The notes below the pieces were generated by a model. It was given only the letters and a program-made list of their open reading frames with translations, had not been told where the DNA came from and ran no database searches. A DNA stretch of 60,840 bases from contig JALHMM010000029.1 of NCBI GenBank assembly GCA_022844045.1, positions 1 through 60,840 on the forward strand, read 5' to 3'. Origin of the DNA: Reyranellaceae bacterium (GTDB lineage: Bacteria; Pseudomonadota; Alphaproteobacteria; Reyranellales; Reyranellaceae). The position numbers were made by a program, and so were the translations under genes. This document shows positions 24,697 to 32,900 of the stretch, piece by piece. Within the stretch, counting starts at the first letter, position 1, and every line of letters starts with the position of its first letter.

Positions 24697-25617
24697 TCAG
24701 GAAGGCTTCGCCCGGTTCGTGCTTGAACGGTCGAGACCCCAAACATCAGGATTTCGCGCGAAGTGCTCGATCAGCATTTCCGTAAGAACCCGAATTTTCC
24801 GCGCGGGATGCGCACCTGGTGGTCGGACCACATACGCGCCCGCTGAAGGCGGCGGATAGCGTGTCATGATCGGAACGAGCGCGCCGGAAGCCACATACTC
24901 ATGCGTGATGCAATCGGGCAGCCTGGCGATGCCGAGTCCTGTCGCCGCGGCGGCGGCAAGCGCCAGAGCACTGTCGGCCTTGAACCTGCCTTGCGGCTGA
25001 ACCGCGACCATCTTGTCGCCATCCATGAACTGCCAGGCTTCCGTTCCCTGCATGAGCGCATCATGGGCGACGACCTCGTCCGGCGTCTCGGGTGACCCAT
25101 GCGCCTTGATGTAGGCTGGACTTGCGACAAGCGACCCATAGATCGGGCCGATGCGCTTGGCGATCAGGTTGGAATCCTGAAGGTATCCAACCCGGATGCC
25201 GCAATCGAAGCCTTCCGCGATGAGATCGGTGAAACGATCGCTGTAGGAGGTATGGACGTGAAGCTGCGGGTGGCGAAGCGCCATATCCGCAAGCACCGGG
25301 GCGAAGTGGGTTGGGCCGAAGGAGAGCGGCATGGCGACCCTCAGCCGCCCGCGCAGCCCACCGGTTGGGAGAATCGTTTCCCTGGCCGAATCTATCTCGG
25401 CGCTGGCTCGGGCCGCGTGGTCTCTGAACGTCGACCCGGCTTCCGTGAGCGCGGCGCCGCGGGTCGTCCGTGAAAGAAGCTGGGCGCCCAGTTCCGCCTC
25501 GATCCGGAAGAGCCGCCGACTGACGATCGACTTGGAGAGCCCGAGCCGGCGCGCGGCGGCCGACACGCCGCCGGCATCGGCCACCGCGACGAATGTCTGC
25601 AGATCTTCGATATCCAT
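24697..25617 (-). CDS. LysR-family transcriptional regulator
   Basis: A 306-residue regulator from ATG 25617 (MDIEDLQTFVAVADAGGVSA). The winged helix-turn-helix occupies residues 1-60 (SAAARRLGLSKSIVSRRLFRIEAELGAQLL), followed by a linker and the substrate-binding domain from about 90. It belongs to the AaeR/CrgA-like group by the pattern SAAARRLGLSKS...RTTRG. It is divergently transcribed from the isochorismatase-like hydrolase at 25770, with a 152-base shared gap, so it most likely controls that gene. An in-frame ATG further upstream (25704) is less likely. Confidence 0.9.
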   Translation of the reverse strand: MDIEDLQTFVAVADAGGVSAAARRLGLSKSIVSRRLFRIEAELGAQLLSRTTRGAALTEAGSTFRDHAARASAEIDSARETILPTGGLRGRLRVAMPLSFGPTHFAPVLADMALRHPQLHVHTSYSDRFTDLIAEGFDCGIRVGYLQDSNLIAKRIGPIYGSLVASPAYIKAHGSPETPDEVVAHDALMQGTEAWQFMDGDKMVAVQPQGRFKADSALALAAAAATGLGIARLPDCITHEYVASGALVPIMTRYPPPSAGAYVVRPPGAHPARKIRVLTEMLIEHFARNPDVWGLDRSSTNRAKPS

Positions 25618-25769
25618 GCCCGCGTTCCCCGCTTCGCGACACAGCTTATCGATGTGGGGCGCTATCGCGGCGAAACAAGGAGCGACAGATTGCGTCCAGG
25701 CCAAATCGCCCCCGGCAAGTACAGGCCCACAGCCGAATGGCGCTCACAACAGCAGGAAAGGAAATCGCA

Positions 25770-26420
25770 ATGACCTTTCGCAACGGACTCGCTTCGCTTC
25801 TTCGCCCCGAAGATTCGGTGCTCGTTCTGATCGACCACCAGCCATACCAGCTCGCCAACCTGAACAGCCACGATCCGCATATGGTGGTCAATAATTCAGC
25901 AGCGCTGGCGAAGGCCGCCAAGGTCTTCGGCGTCCCGACGATCCTGACGAGCGTGGTCGCTGCTCGAGGCGGCCACATCTTTCCGCAGATCACCGACGTG
26001 TTCCCTGGCCAGCAGGTGATCGACCGGACCTTCATCAACACCTGGGAAGATCAGAAGGTGGTCGACGCGGTCAAGGCGACGGGTCGCAAGCAGTTGATCT
26101 TCGCCGGTCTGTGGACCGAGATCTGCGTCGCGATGCCCGCGATCCAGGCCGCGGGCGAAGGCTGGGATGTGACTGTCATCACCGATGCGTCGGGCGCCGT
26201 TTCGCTCGAGGCCCACGAGGTCTCGATCCAGCGCATGATCGCCGCCGGCGTGAACATGATGACCTGGCTGGCGCTGGCGGCCGAGTGGCAGCGCGACTGG
26301 GCACGGACGAAAACCGCTGTCGCGCTGAACGAGGTGATCATCCAGCACGCGGCGGGCAGCGGCATCGCCTATCTGTGGGAGCAGCAGCTGCTTAACACGC
26401 CTGTGCCGGGCAAAGGCTGA
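25770..26420 (+). CDS. Isochorismatase-like (YcaC-type) cysteine hydrolase
   Basis: A 216-residue protein of the isochorismatase-like hydrolase superfamily. The start is ATG 25770, preceded by AGGAAAGGAA. Catalytic-site elements are Asp in LVLIDHQPYQ (residues about 18-27) and the nucleophile Cys in FAGLWTEICVAMPA (about 108-121). The pattern is close to YcaC and related hydrolases of unknown substrate, and no isochorismate pathway genes are nearby. The divergent LysR gene suggests induction by a small aromatic or amide-like compound. Confidence 0.88.
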   Translation: MTFRNGLASLLRPEDSVLVLIDHQPYQLANLNSHDPHMVVNNSAALAKAAKVFGVPTILTSVVAARGGHIFPQITDVFPGQQVIDRTFINTWEDQKVVDAVKATGRKQLIFAGLWTEICVAMPAIQAAGEGWDVTVITDASGAVSLEAHEVSIQRMIAAGVNMMTWLALAAEWQRDWARTKTAVALNEVIIQHAAGSGIAYLWEQQLLNTPVPGKG

Positions 26421-26562
26421 TCCGAACCGGATAGCGGGCACTTCGGTGAGGGTCGGAAGCGAATCCGTCTGCCGGCCCTCGCCATCCTCGCCCTTCTGGC
26501 TTTAACCTTTGTGCTCCGCCGGATTCCCAGCCGCCGCAGATAAGCAAAGAGGGAACATTTCT

Positions 26563-27297
26563 ATGGATCGTTTCCCGGTGGGACTCGAAATGGATGTCTT
26601 CTATCCAAACTTCCAGGTCGGTCTGACGCTCATGTCGACTTCCCAGTTGAAGTTCGAGATCAAGGAAGGACCATACGCCCGGACCGAGGTCGTCGACATT
26701 CAGGTCGTACCGCTCGGCAACGGCATCTTCGCGGTCAGCTGGCAGGAGAGGGACGGCGCGACTGTGACGAATGTCCAGGACTACGACCGCGGTGTGATCC
26801 ACTCGTTCGCCACTCTACCTGATGGTCGGTTTTTGCGAATGATCGGTAAAATCGCAGTCACTCGGCCCGCTGATCGCCTTGCCGATGATCGCCCCCACCG
26901 CAACAAGGCGCTAGTGCTGGATGCGATGACCAGCCTCTTTCAGCGTCACGACGCGTCGGCAGTTGATCACCTCTACTCCGACGACTACGTCCAGCACAAT
27001 CCCGACATCCCCCAGGGTCGTGAGGCGTTGCGGCGTCTCGTCGAGACCCTGCCGCCTTCCGTCCACTACGAGCCGGGCCTGGTCATCGCCGAGGGCGATC
27101 TCGTCGCCATCCACGGCCGCATTCGCGGCTGGGCGGACGAGCCGCAGGTTGTGGTCGACATTTTCCGGGTCGAGGCCGGCAAGTTGGCTGAACATTGGGA
27201 CGTGTTGCAGAACGAGGTGCCGGCAGCGGCCGGCGTCGCCGGTCTTGCGATGTTCGATCCTGCTGAAGGAACCCACCGCAAGAGAGCGGGATCGTAG
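26563..27297 (+). CDS. MoaF-like and SnoaL-like two-domain protein
   Basis: A 244-residue protein from ATG 26563, with AAGAGGG upstream. Residues 1-100 resemble the MoaF lipocalin-like domain (GLEMDVFYPNFQVGLTLMS..., VVPLGNGIFAVSWQERDGATVTNVQDYD). Residues 110-230 are a clear SnoaL-like/NTF2-fold domain (ALVLDAMTSLFQRHDASAVD, YVQHNPDIPQGREALRRLV, ...FRVEAGKLAEHWDVLQ). SnoaL-like proteins bind or isomerise small hydrophobic molecules; MoaF domains occur with catecholamine or aromatic metabolism. The joined architecture is uncommon in my knowledge. The gene follows the YcaC-like hydrolase by 142 bases and may share its regulation. Confidence 0.72.
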   Translation: MDRFPVGLEMDVFYPNFQVGLTLMSTSQLKFEIKEGPYARTEVVDIQVVPLGNGIFAVSWQERDGATVTNVQDYDRGVIHSFATLPDGRFLRMIGKIAVTRPADRLADDRPHRNKALVLDAMTSLFQRHDASAVDHLYSDDYVQHNPDIPQGREALRRLVETLPPSVHYEPGLVIAEGDLVAIHGRIRGWADEPQVVVDIFRVEAGKLAEHWDVLQNEVPAAAGVAGLAMFDPAEGTHRKRAGS

Positions 27298-27559
27298 GTA
27301 ACGGCGCGGCAGCAAGCAGATGCTTGAAGAGAACCAAGCGGGCACGGAGTTTACTGGCATTGGCCATGAACTAAACCGGCCATCATCGACGAATTCATGG
27401 TGGCGCCTCCTCGCGCCGCCCTTTGAATCAGACCCCCGCCGGTCCATGATTCCCTTTGATGAGTCCCGAGCCCAGGAGCGCCGAGACACACAAGCGGCAT
27501 CAGGAGCATTAGCGGCTCACTTGTTGCTCTTTCACATGCTGAAAAGGCATAGTGACGAC

Positions 27560-27916
27560 ATGACGAAGAAGGATAGTCACGACGCATACATAGCTGCCGC
27601 ACCGATGCAGTTTCGCGCCATGTTGGGTCAACTGCGTGCACAGCTATCGCGGGCATTACCGGACGCCAAAGAAGTCATCAAGTACGACATGCCCGGATTT
27701 CAGATCGAAGACACGATCATCGCGGGCTATGCTGCCTTCAGTAAACAATGCGGTCTATACGTTGACCCGGGTGCGATTGCTGCCCATGCCGACGAGATCA
27801 CTTCTTTGAAACTGAAGGCAACCAAGACCGGCGTTACGTTCTCGGTGAGCAGACCTATCACCGATGAACTGGTTAAGAAATTGGCAAGTAGCTCACGCAA
27901 GAAAAAGGGCTTCTAG
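27560..27916 (+). CDS. DUF1801 domain protein
   Basis: A small 118-residue protein from ATG 27560 (MTKKDSHDAYIAAAPMQFRA). It matches the DUF1801/YdhG-like fold, with ALPDAKEVIKYDMPGFQ around residues 34-50 and CGLYVDPGAIAAHADEI around 65-81. The tail is Lys-rich (SSRKKKGF). No enzymatic function is established for the family. The frame is open upstream but the extra sequence looks non-coding. Codon use is visibly less G+C-rich than in neighbours, suggesting acquisition. The 260 bases before it hold no recognisable element. Confidence 0.72.
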   Translation: MTKKDSHDAYIAAAPMQFRAMLGQLRAQLSRALPDAKEVIKYDMPGFQIEDTIIAGYAAFSKQCGLYVDPGAIAAHADEITSLKLKATKTGVTFSVSRPITDELVKKLASSSRKKKGF

Positions 27917-27963
27917 AGACTGCCTTCGCACTGACTGACGAAGAGCTGTAGCGCGTCGGTCGG

Positions 27964-28371
27964 TCAGCCGGCGAGTGCCGCGCGGAGTGCCTCGAACGGC
28001 AGGGTCACACAGTCGCGGCGGCTGCGATGCTGGGCGACGGGCGAGAAGGCGGCGAAGTCGCCGGTGCCGGGAGACTCGCCACTGAGCACCGAGTCGATCT
28101 CGCGCCGCAGCTCGGCGACCTCCGTCGCGGTGTGGCCGATGGCGCGTGGCGTGAGCGCCGCGGCGGAGGCCTCGCACAGCGCGCAACCCCTGACCTTGTG
28201 CGCCAGTTCGGCGATGCGGCCCTGATCGTCGAGGCGGATCTCGATGGACACGCGATCGCCGCACAGTGGATTGTCGCGCATCGCCTTGGCGGTCGGCGCG
28301 GCGAGCGTTCCCGCGCCGGTCTTCGACTTGGCCAGCGCGACGATGCGGTCCTGGTACAGCGCCTGGCTCAT
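27964..28371 (-). CDS. sufU: SufU-type iron-sulfur/sulfur-transfer scaffold
   Basis: A 135-residue NifU_N/SufU protein. It has the three cysteines of the family: C37 (NPLCGDR, with Asp39), C63 (RGCALCEAS) and C121 (RRDCVTL). In characterised SufU these bind zinc and accept persulfide from SufS by ligand exchange. The insertion between the second and third Cys is typical of SufU rather than IscU. It overlaps the end of the cysteine desulfurase gene by 4 bases (ATGA), so the two are translationally coupled. No sufBCD is nearby. Confidence 0.85.
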   Translation of the reverse strand: MSQALYQDRIVALAKSKTGAGTLAAPTAKAMRDNPLCGDRVSIEIRLDDQGRIAELAHKVRGCALCEASAAALTPRAIGHTATEVAELRREIDSVLSGESPGTGDFAAFSPVAQHRSRRDCVTLPFEALRAALAG

Positions 28372-29600
28372 GCGAACCGCCGCAGCGCCTCGCCGACGCC
28401 CTCGAGCAGCGCGTCGACATCGCCGGCGTCGTTGTAGGGCGCGATGCTGGCGCGCGTGGTGCCCGTGAGATCCAGCCTGTCCATCAGCGGCTGGGCGCAG
28501 TGATGGCCGGCGCGCACGGCGACGCCGTAGGAGTCGAGGATCTGCGCCGTGTCGTGCGGATGCACACCCTCCAGGGTGAAGGAGATCACCGGGTAGCGGC
28601 CCTGCAGTCCGGCCGGGCCGATCAGCCGCGTGCCCTTGATGCTGGCGAGGCCATCCATCATGCGCTGGGTCAGGCCCATCTCGTGCGCGCCCACCGCGCT
28701 CCAGTCGAGCGCCATCATCCAGCGGCAGGCGGCGCCCAGGCCGATCGCCGGGCCGATCGGCGGCGTGCCGGCCTCGAAGCGGCGTGGCGACGGCGCCCAG
28801 GTGATCTCCTCGAGCGACACGCGGCCGATCATCGAGCCACCACCCATGAACGGCGGCATGTCCTCGAGCAATGCGCGACGGCCCCACAACACGCCGATAC
28901 CGTTGGGCCCATAGGCCTTGTGGCCGGCGAAGGCATAGAAATCGACGCCCAGGGCCGGCAGATCGACCGGCCCGTGCGGCGCGCGCTGGGCGCCGTCGAG
29001 CAGTACCACCGCGCCCACCGATTTCGCCGCGGCGACCACGGCGGCGACGTCAAGCAGCGCGCCGGTGACGTTCGAGACATGCGCCAAGGCGATGATGCGC
29101 GTGCGCGCCGTCACTGTCTTCGACAGCGCACTGACATCGATGCGCCCGTCTGGCGTGACCGGCAGGCCAACCAGCTTCGCGCCGACGCGCTGGGCGAGCT
29201 GGTACCAGGGTACGATGTTGGAGTGGTGCTCGAGTTCCGACACCACGATCTCGTCGCCGGCCTTCAGGCGCTGGCCGTAGCTATGGGCCACGAGGTTGAT
29301 CGCCGCGGTACAGCCGCCGGTGAAGATCACCTCCTCCGGCGACGCCGCGCCGAGGAAAAGGGCCACGTCGGCGCGCGCATTCTCGTAGAGTTCGGTGGCG
29401 GCTTCGGCCAGCGCGTGCACGCCGCGCAGCACATTGGCGCGCGACTTCGTCTCGTAGTCGACGACGGCGTTGATCACCGCCAGCGGCGTCTGTGCCGAGG
29501 CGCCGTTGTCGAGATAGTGCAGCGTCTTGCCGTTGATCCGCCGCGACAGGATCGGAAACTGCCGCCTTATCTCGCCGACGTCGAAAGTCTTGCTCGTCAT
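28368..29600 (-). CDS. sufS: Cysteine desulfurase, SufS type
   Basis: A PLP enzyme that takes sulfur from cysteine for Fe-S cluster assembly. It has 410 residues from ATG 29600. The PLP lysine lies in FAGHKAYGPNGIGVLWG (around 225-241). The group II catalytic loop RAGHHCAQPLM (around 358-368) carries the persulfide Cys. ALAHVSNVTGALLD and DGAQRAPH are the usual PLP-site motifs. It is coupled to sufU downstream. The pair is the arrangement best known from Gram-positive SUF systems. Confidence 0.93.
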   Translation of the reverse strand: MTSKTFDVGEIRRQFPILSRRINGKTLHYLDNGASAQTPLAVINAVVDYETKSRANVLRGVHALAEAATELYENARADVALFLGAASPEEVIFTGGCTAAINLVAHSYGQRLKAGDEIVVSELEHHSNIVPWYQLAQRVGAKLVGLPVTPDGRIDVSALSKTVTARTRIIALAHVSNVTGALLDVAAVVAAAKSVGAVVLLDGAQRAPHGPVDLPALGVDFYAFAGHKAYGPNGIGVLWGRRALLEDMPPFMGGGSMIGRVSLEEITWAPSPRRFEAGTPPIGPAIGLGAACRWMMALDWSAVGAHEMGLTQRMMDGLASIKGTRLIGPAGLQGRYPVISFTLEGVHPHDTAQILDSYGVAVRAGHHCAQPLMDRLDLTGTTRASIAPYNDAGDVDALLEGVGEALRRFA

Positions 29601-29654
29601 GTCGTCCCATCCGCCGCGCTGCGCACGGCGGCGGACACTACACCAACGCCGGCC

Positions 29655-30245
29655 TCAGCCCATGTACCATATATGCTCGATCCAACCGTGCCCCCCATGA
29701 TTATTGTACCTGCCGGCGCCGCCGTGCAGTTCATGCAGCGAGCCGCGCAAGGGATCGAGAACGACGACCCACGTGCGGCTGGTGCAGCGCGCCGCGAGGA
29801 TAAAATGGCCGCCGCTGCGCGTCATCGTCGCGCCGGCGCCGCGATACCAGCCGATGAGCATCAACGCCGGGAAACGCGTCCGGATGCGATCCTTCTGCCA
29901 TGCGAAGCCGTAGGACGAGGTACCGGGATACAGGGCCCCGGTGTCGACGCTCACGCGGATTCCGCAGGCTCGAAGCGTGGGCGTTATGTTGTTCTCGTCG
30001 GTGCCGGTACCCAGCCCTCTGTTCGCACCACTGAGCTGGCTCTGAAGCAGCGATCCCGAGAAGTTGCCGGAAATCGCTTTGTAGCCGCTCTCGCCGTTGA
30101 CGCTGCATTGCTGGCGGGACTGGTCCCACATCATGCCGATGCTGGCGAGCGCGCATGACATCGGCTCGTTCTGCCGGTCGATGTAGTGGGTGACACCGTC
30201 CGAATCGTTGCGGCGGATGTATTCCTGGGCGACGACATAGGCCAT
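29655..30245 (-). CDS. Papain-like (C39/AvrRpt2-like) cysteine peptidase candidate
   Basis: A 196-residue protein without signal peptide. A papain-like triad can be read: Cys31 in NEPMSCALASIGMMW, His147 in SGGHFILAARC, and Asp164 in TWVVVLDPLRGSL. The order and spacing fit the C39-like/AvrRpt2-like peptidase group (Q/N-x-M-S-C...GGH-hydrophobic...hydrophobic-D-P). An internal Gly/Ser-rich stretch (SGNFSGSLLQSQLSGANRGLGTG is part of it) lies at about 59-83. It stands alone between sufS and the Moco genes with no transporter or precursor peptide nearby. The substrate is unknown; an effector, toxin or bacteriocin-processing role is conjecture. Confidence 0.6.
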   Translation of the reverse strand: MAYVVAQEYIRRNDSDGVTHYIDRQNEPMSCALASIGMMWDQSRQQCSVNGESGYKAISGNFSGSLLQSQLSGANRGLGTGTDENNITPTLRACGIRVSVDTGALYPGTSSYGFAWQKDRIRTRFPALMLIGWYRGAGATMTRSGGHFILAARCTSRTWVVVLDPLRGSLHELHGGAGRYNNHGGHGWIEHIWYMG

Positions 30246-30328
30246 GACGACGTCCTGCTCCTCTATGGATGGACTCAGTCGACATAACTAAGTGATCGCT
30301 CAATTATTAACTAAATCATCCCCATCCG

Positions 30329-31990
30329 TCAAGCGCGCCGTGCACGGTAGGCCGCCAAAGCTTCCGGCGTATCGAGGTCGACCAGCACGCCGTCCGACGA
30401 CACCTCGCCATCCATCGCCACCTCGCAGACCTGATCGGCGTGCTCGCCGATCAGGTGACGCGCGCCGGTGTCGCCCGACACATTGCCCATCTCCTGGAAG
30501 AAGCGCTTCGCCCACAGCACCGGATTGCCGCGCTTGCCGCCGACCGTGGGCACGCAGATCGAGCGGCCTTCGACCGGATTGAAGGCGGCGATCAGTTTGT
30601 TGAGCTGCGCCGGCGTCACATCGGGCATGTCGCCCAGCAGCACGAGCGCGCCGTCGATATCGGCGGGCAAGGTCGCGACGCCGACTTTCAGCGAGGTGCT
30701 CAAGCCCTGCGCGTAGTCGGGATTCTCGACGAAGACCACATTGCGCGCGACATCGCCCAGGCTGGCCACGGCGCGGCGCACATCCTCGGCCATGTGGCCC
30801 AGCACCACGGTGGCCGACACCGCCTGCGACATCATCGCGGCGCGCACCACGCGCGCCACCATCGGCGCGCCGTCGATTTCCGCCAGCAGCTTGTTCGACG
30901 GGCCCATGCGACTGGAGCGACCGGCGGCGAGGATCAACGCGGCGATGCGCGGCGCACGCTGCGCCTCGCTTTGGGCCGCGCCATCGTCGCCGCTGCGCAA
31001 CACGCCGCGCATCGTGGTTTCCTCGAGCAGCCCGCCCGCGCCCATGCGCACGATCTCGCCGCGGCGTACCGGCAGCCCGGCGGCCAGGCGCTGCAGCACC
31101 ATGTCGAAGCCGTTGAACTTCGGCGACTTGGCGCAGCCCGGCAGGCCGATCGCCGGTCTGCCGTCGAGTTCGCCCATCAGCAGCAGATTGCCGGGATCGA
31201 CGGGCATGCCGAAATGCGTGATGTGCCCGCCCGCCTTCTCGATGCCCGCCGGCACCGTGTCGCGGCGATCGACGATCGCCGAGGCGCCGGCGATCAGCAA
31301 CAGATCGCAGCCCTCGGCCACGAGTTCCATCAGCGCCGTGGCGATCTCGCTCTCGTCATGGCGCACGCGGCGCTCGCCAGCGAGCGTACCGCCCAGCCCG
31401 GCCATGCGCGTGCGCGTCGTCTCGGTCGCCTTGTCGAGAACCTTGGTGCGCGTGCCCGGCAGGCTGGTCTGCACCAGCCCGGCCTTCATCGCCTTGAACG
31501 GCGCGACTGAGACCATCGGCCCACCGGCCCGCACCACCGCCAAGGCGCGGTCGAGCGCGGCGCGCGGCACGGCGAAGGGAATGATCTTGATGGTAGCGAC
31601 CATCTGCTTGGCCGAGGCCGCGCTGTAGCCCGGCAGAGTGGCGATGGTGATCGACTCGTCGATGTCGTTGAGCGCGTCGAGCCGCGCCTGGTCGGCGACC
31701 ACGACGCCGGGCGCCGCCGCGAAGAGATTGGCCCGGCCGGTGAATGGCGCGGTCGCCGTGAGACCGTCACCCATCACGGCCTCGGCGATCGTGCGCGCCG
31801 CCTCGTCTTCGTGCACGTCGTCGGGCGCCAGCCTGGCGGCGATCACGGTTTTGACGCCGGCGGTTTTCAGCGCCGCGACATCGAGTTCTGACAGCCGCCG
31901 GCCCTTGGCGAAGTTGATACGACCGTCGCGATGCGCGTGCGCGAGGATCGCGCCGGCCGCCTCGTCGATGGGGATTTCGCCGAACCGCAT
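30329..31990 (-). CDS. Fused molybdopterin-binding / MocA-like nucleotidyltransferase
   Basis: A 553-residue two-part protein from ATG 31990 (MRFGEIPIDEAAGAILAHAH). Residues 1-340 resemble the MoeA/MogA-type molybdopterin-binding domain (GCDLLLIAGASAIVDRRD and MPVDPGNLLLMGELDG). Residues 360-553 are a MobA/MocA-like nucleotidyltransferase with the signature ALILAAGRSSRMG near 362-374, NKLLAEIDGAPMV, and the metal-binding LLGDMPDV. MocA attaches CMP to molybdopterin to make MCD for xanthine-dehydrogenase/CO-dehydrogenase type enzymes. Only 4 bases separate it from xdhC downstream of coxDE, so it should build or insert the cofactor of the CoxL protein at 49239. Confidence 0.85.
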   Translation of the reverse strand: MRFGEIPIDEAAGAILAHAHRDGRINFAKGRRLSELDVAALKTAGVKTVIAARLAPDDVHEDEAARTIAEAVMGDGLTATAPFTGRANLFAAAPGVVVADQARLDALNDIDESITIATLPGYSAASAKQMVATIKIIPFAVPRAALDRALAVVRAGGPMVSVAPFKAMKAGLVQTSLPGTRTKVLDKATETTRTRMAGLGGTLAGERRVRHDESEIATALMELVAEGCDLLLIAGASAIVDRRDTVPAGIEKAGGHITHFGMPVDPGNLLLMGELDGRPAIGLPGCAKSPKFNGFDMVLQRLAAGLPVRRGEIVRMGAGGLLEETTMRGVLRSGDDGAAQSEAQRAPRIAALILAAGRSSRMGPSNKLLAEIDGAPMVARVVRAAMMSQAVSATVVLGHMAEDVRRAVASLGDVARNVVFVENPDYAQGLSTSLKVGVATLPADIDGALVLLGDMPDVTPAQLNKLIAAFNPVEGRSICVPTVGGKRGNPVLWAKRFFQEMGNVSGDTGARHLIGEHADQVCEVAMDGEVSSDGVLVDLDTPEALAAYRARRA

Positions 31991-31994
31991 GAGA

Positions 31995-32720
31995 TCAGGC
32001 CGCGCGCTCGCGCGGCTCGCGCTCGGCATTCTGCGCCGAGCGCACCTGGATGATCTGCGCCAGGATCGAGATCGCGATCTCCGCCGGCGAGCGACCGCCG
32101 AGGTTCAGGCCGACCGGCCCGTGGATGCGCGCGAACTGCGCGTCGCTGATGCCGGCCTCGTTCAGGCGCGCCTTGCGCTTGGCGTGCGTGTTGCGGCTGC
32201 CCAGCGAGCCGACATAGAAGGCCTCGGAGTTCAACGCCACGATCAGCGCCGGATCGTCGAGCTTGGGATCGTGGGTCAAGGTCACCACGGCGGTCGCCGC
32301 ATCGAGCTTCAGCCGCTCCATCGCCTCGTCCGGCCAGTCGGTCAGCACGGTGACGCCGGGAAAGCGGCTGTCGCTGGCGAAGGCGCGGCGCGGATCAATC
32401 ACCGTGACGTCGAAGCCGCTCATCGCCGCCATCGGCACGAGAGCCTGGGCGATGTGCACGGCGCCGACCACGACCATACGCTGCGGCGGGATGAAGGCCT
32501 GCACGAAGAGCTTGCCCGACGCGGTCTCGACCGTCTCGCTGCGGCCGGACGCCAGCGCGGCCCGACCGGCCGACAACGCCGCGGCGTCGCTGGCCAGCGC
32601 GCCCTCGGCGCGGTCATTGAAGATCAGCGCTTCCTCGCCATCGGCGATGCGCTTCACCATCACCACCGGCCGACGCGCGGCGCGCGCGGCCTGCAAGGCG
32701 TCGAGGGTCGACAGTTTCAT
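31995..32720 (-). CDS. XdhC C-terminal (Rossmann) domain protein
   Basis: A 241-residue protein with the XdhC Rossmann domain. MVVVGAVHIAQALVPMAAM (around 82-100) is the nucleotide-binding glycine motif, VTVIDPR follows, and the C-terminal PVGLNLGGRSPAEIAISILAQI is diagnostic. XdhC proteins bind molybdenum cofactor, sulfurate it with a desulfurase and protect it until insertion. The N-terminal 80 residues are only weakly like the XdhC_CoxI domain, which is encoded separately at 32901. It is the fourth gene of the coxD-coxE-xdhC-xdhC-moe/moc unit. Confidence 0.9.
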   Translation of the reverse strand: MKLSTLDALQAARAARRPVVMVKRIADGEEALIFNDRAEGALASDAAALSAGRAALASGRSETVETASGKLFVQAFIPPQRMVVVGAVHIAQALVPMAAMSGFDVTVIDPRRAFASDSRFPGVTVLTDWPDEAMERLKLDAATAVVTLTHDPKLDDPALIVALNSEAFYVGSLGSRNTHAKRKARLNEAGISDAQFARIHGPVGLNLGGRSPAEIAISILAQIIQVRSAQNAEREPRERAA

Positions 32721-32740
32721 CGCACGTCCCTTTTTCTTTC

Positions 32741-32893
32741 TCCTTCTCCCCGCGAAGGCGGGGGAGAAGGTGCCCGAAGGGCGGATGAGGGGCTTCGCGG
32801 TGCCTCAACGACTCCAGCCGATGACGTTGCGCGAGAAGCCCCTCATCCGCCTCGCTGCGCTCGGCACCTTCTCCCCGCCTGCGCGGGGAGAAG
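32741..32893. repeat. Long inverted-repeat element, family C copy 2
   Basis: About 153 bases built like 23270-23421: hairpin ends CTTCTCCCCGCGAAGGCGGG-type and CTTCTCCCCGCCTGCGCGGG-type, with GGTGCCCGAAGGGCGGATGAG and CTCATCCGCCTCGCTGCGCTCGGCACC arms. It lies between the two xdhC genes, inside an operon. Confidence 0.85.
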
Positions 32894-32900
32894 GAAAACA

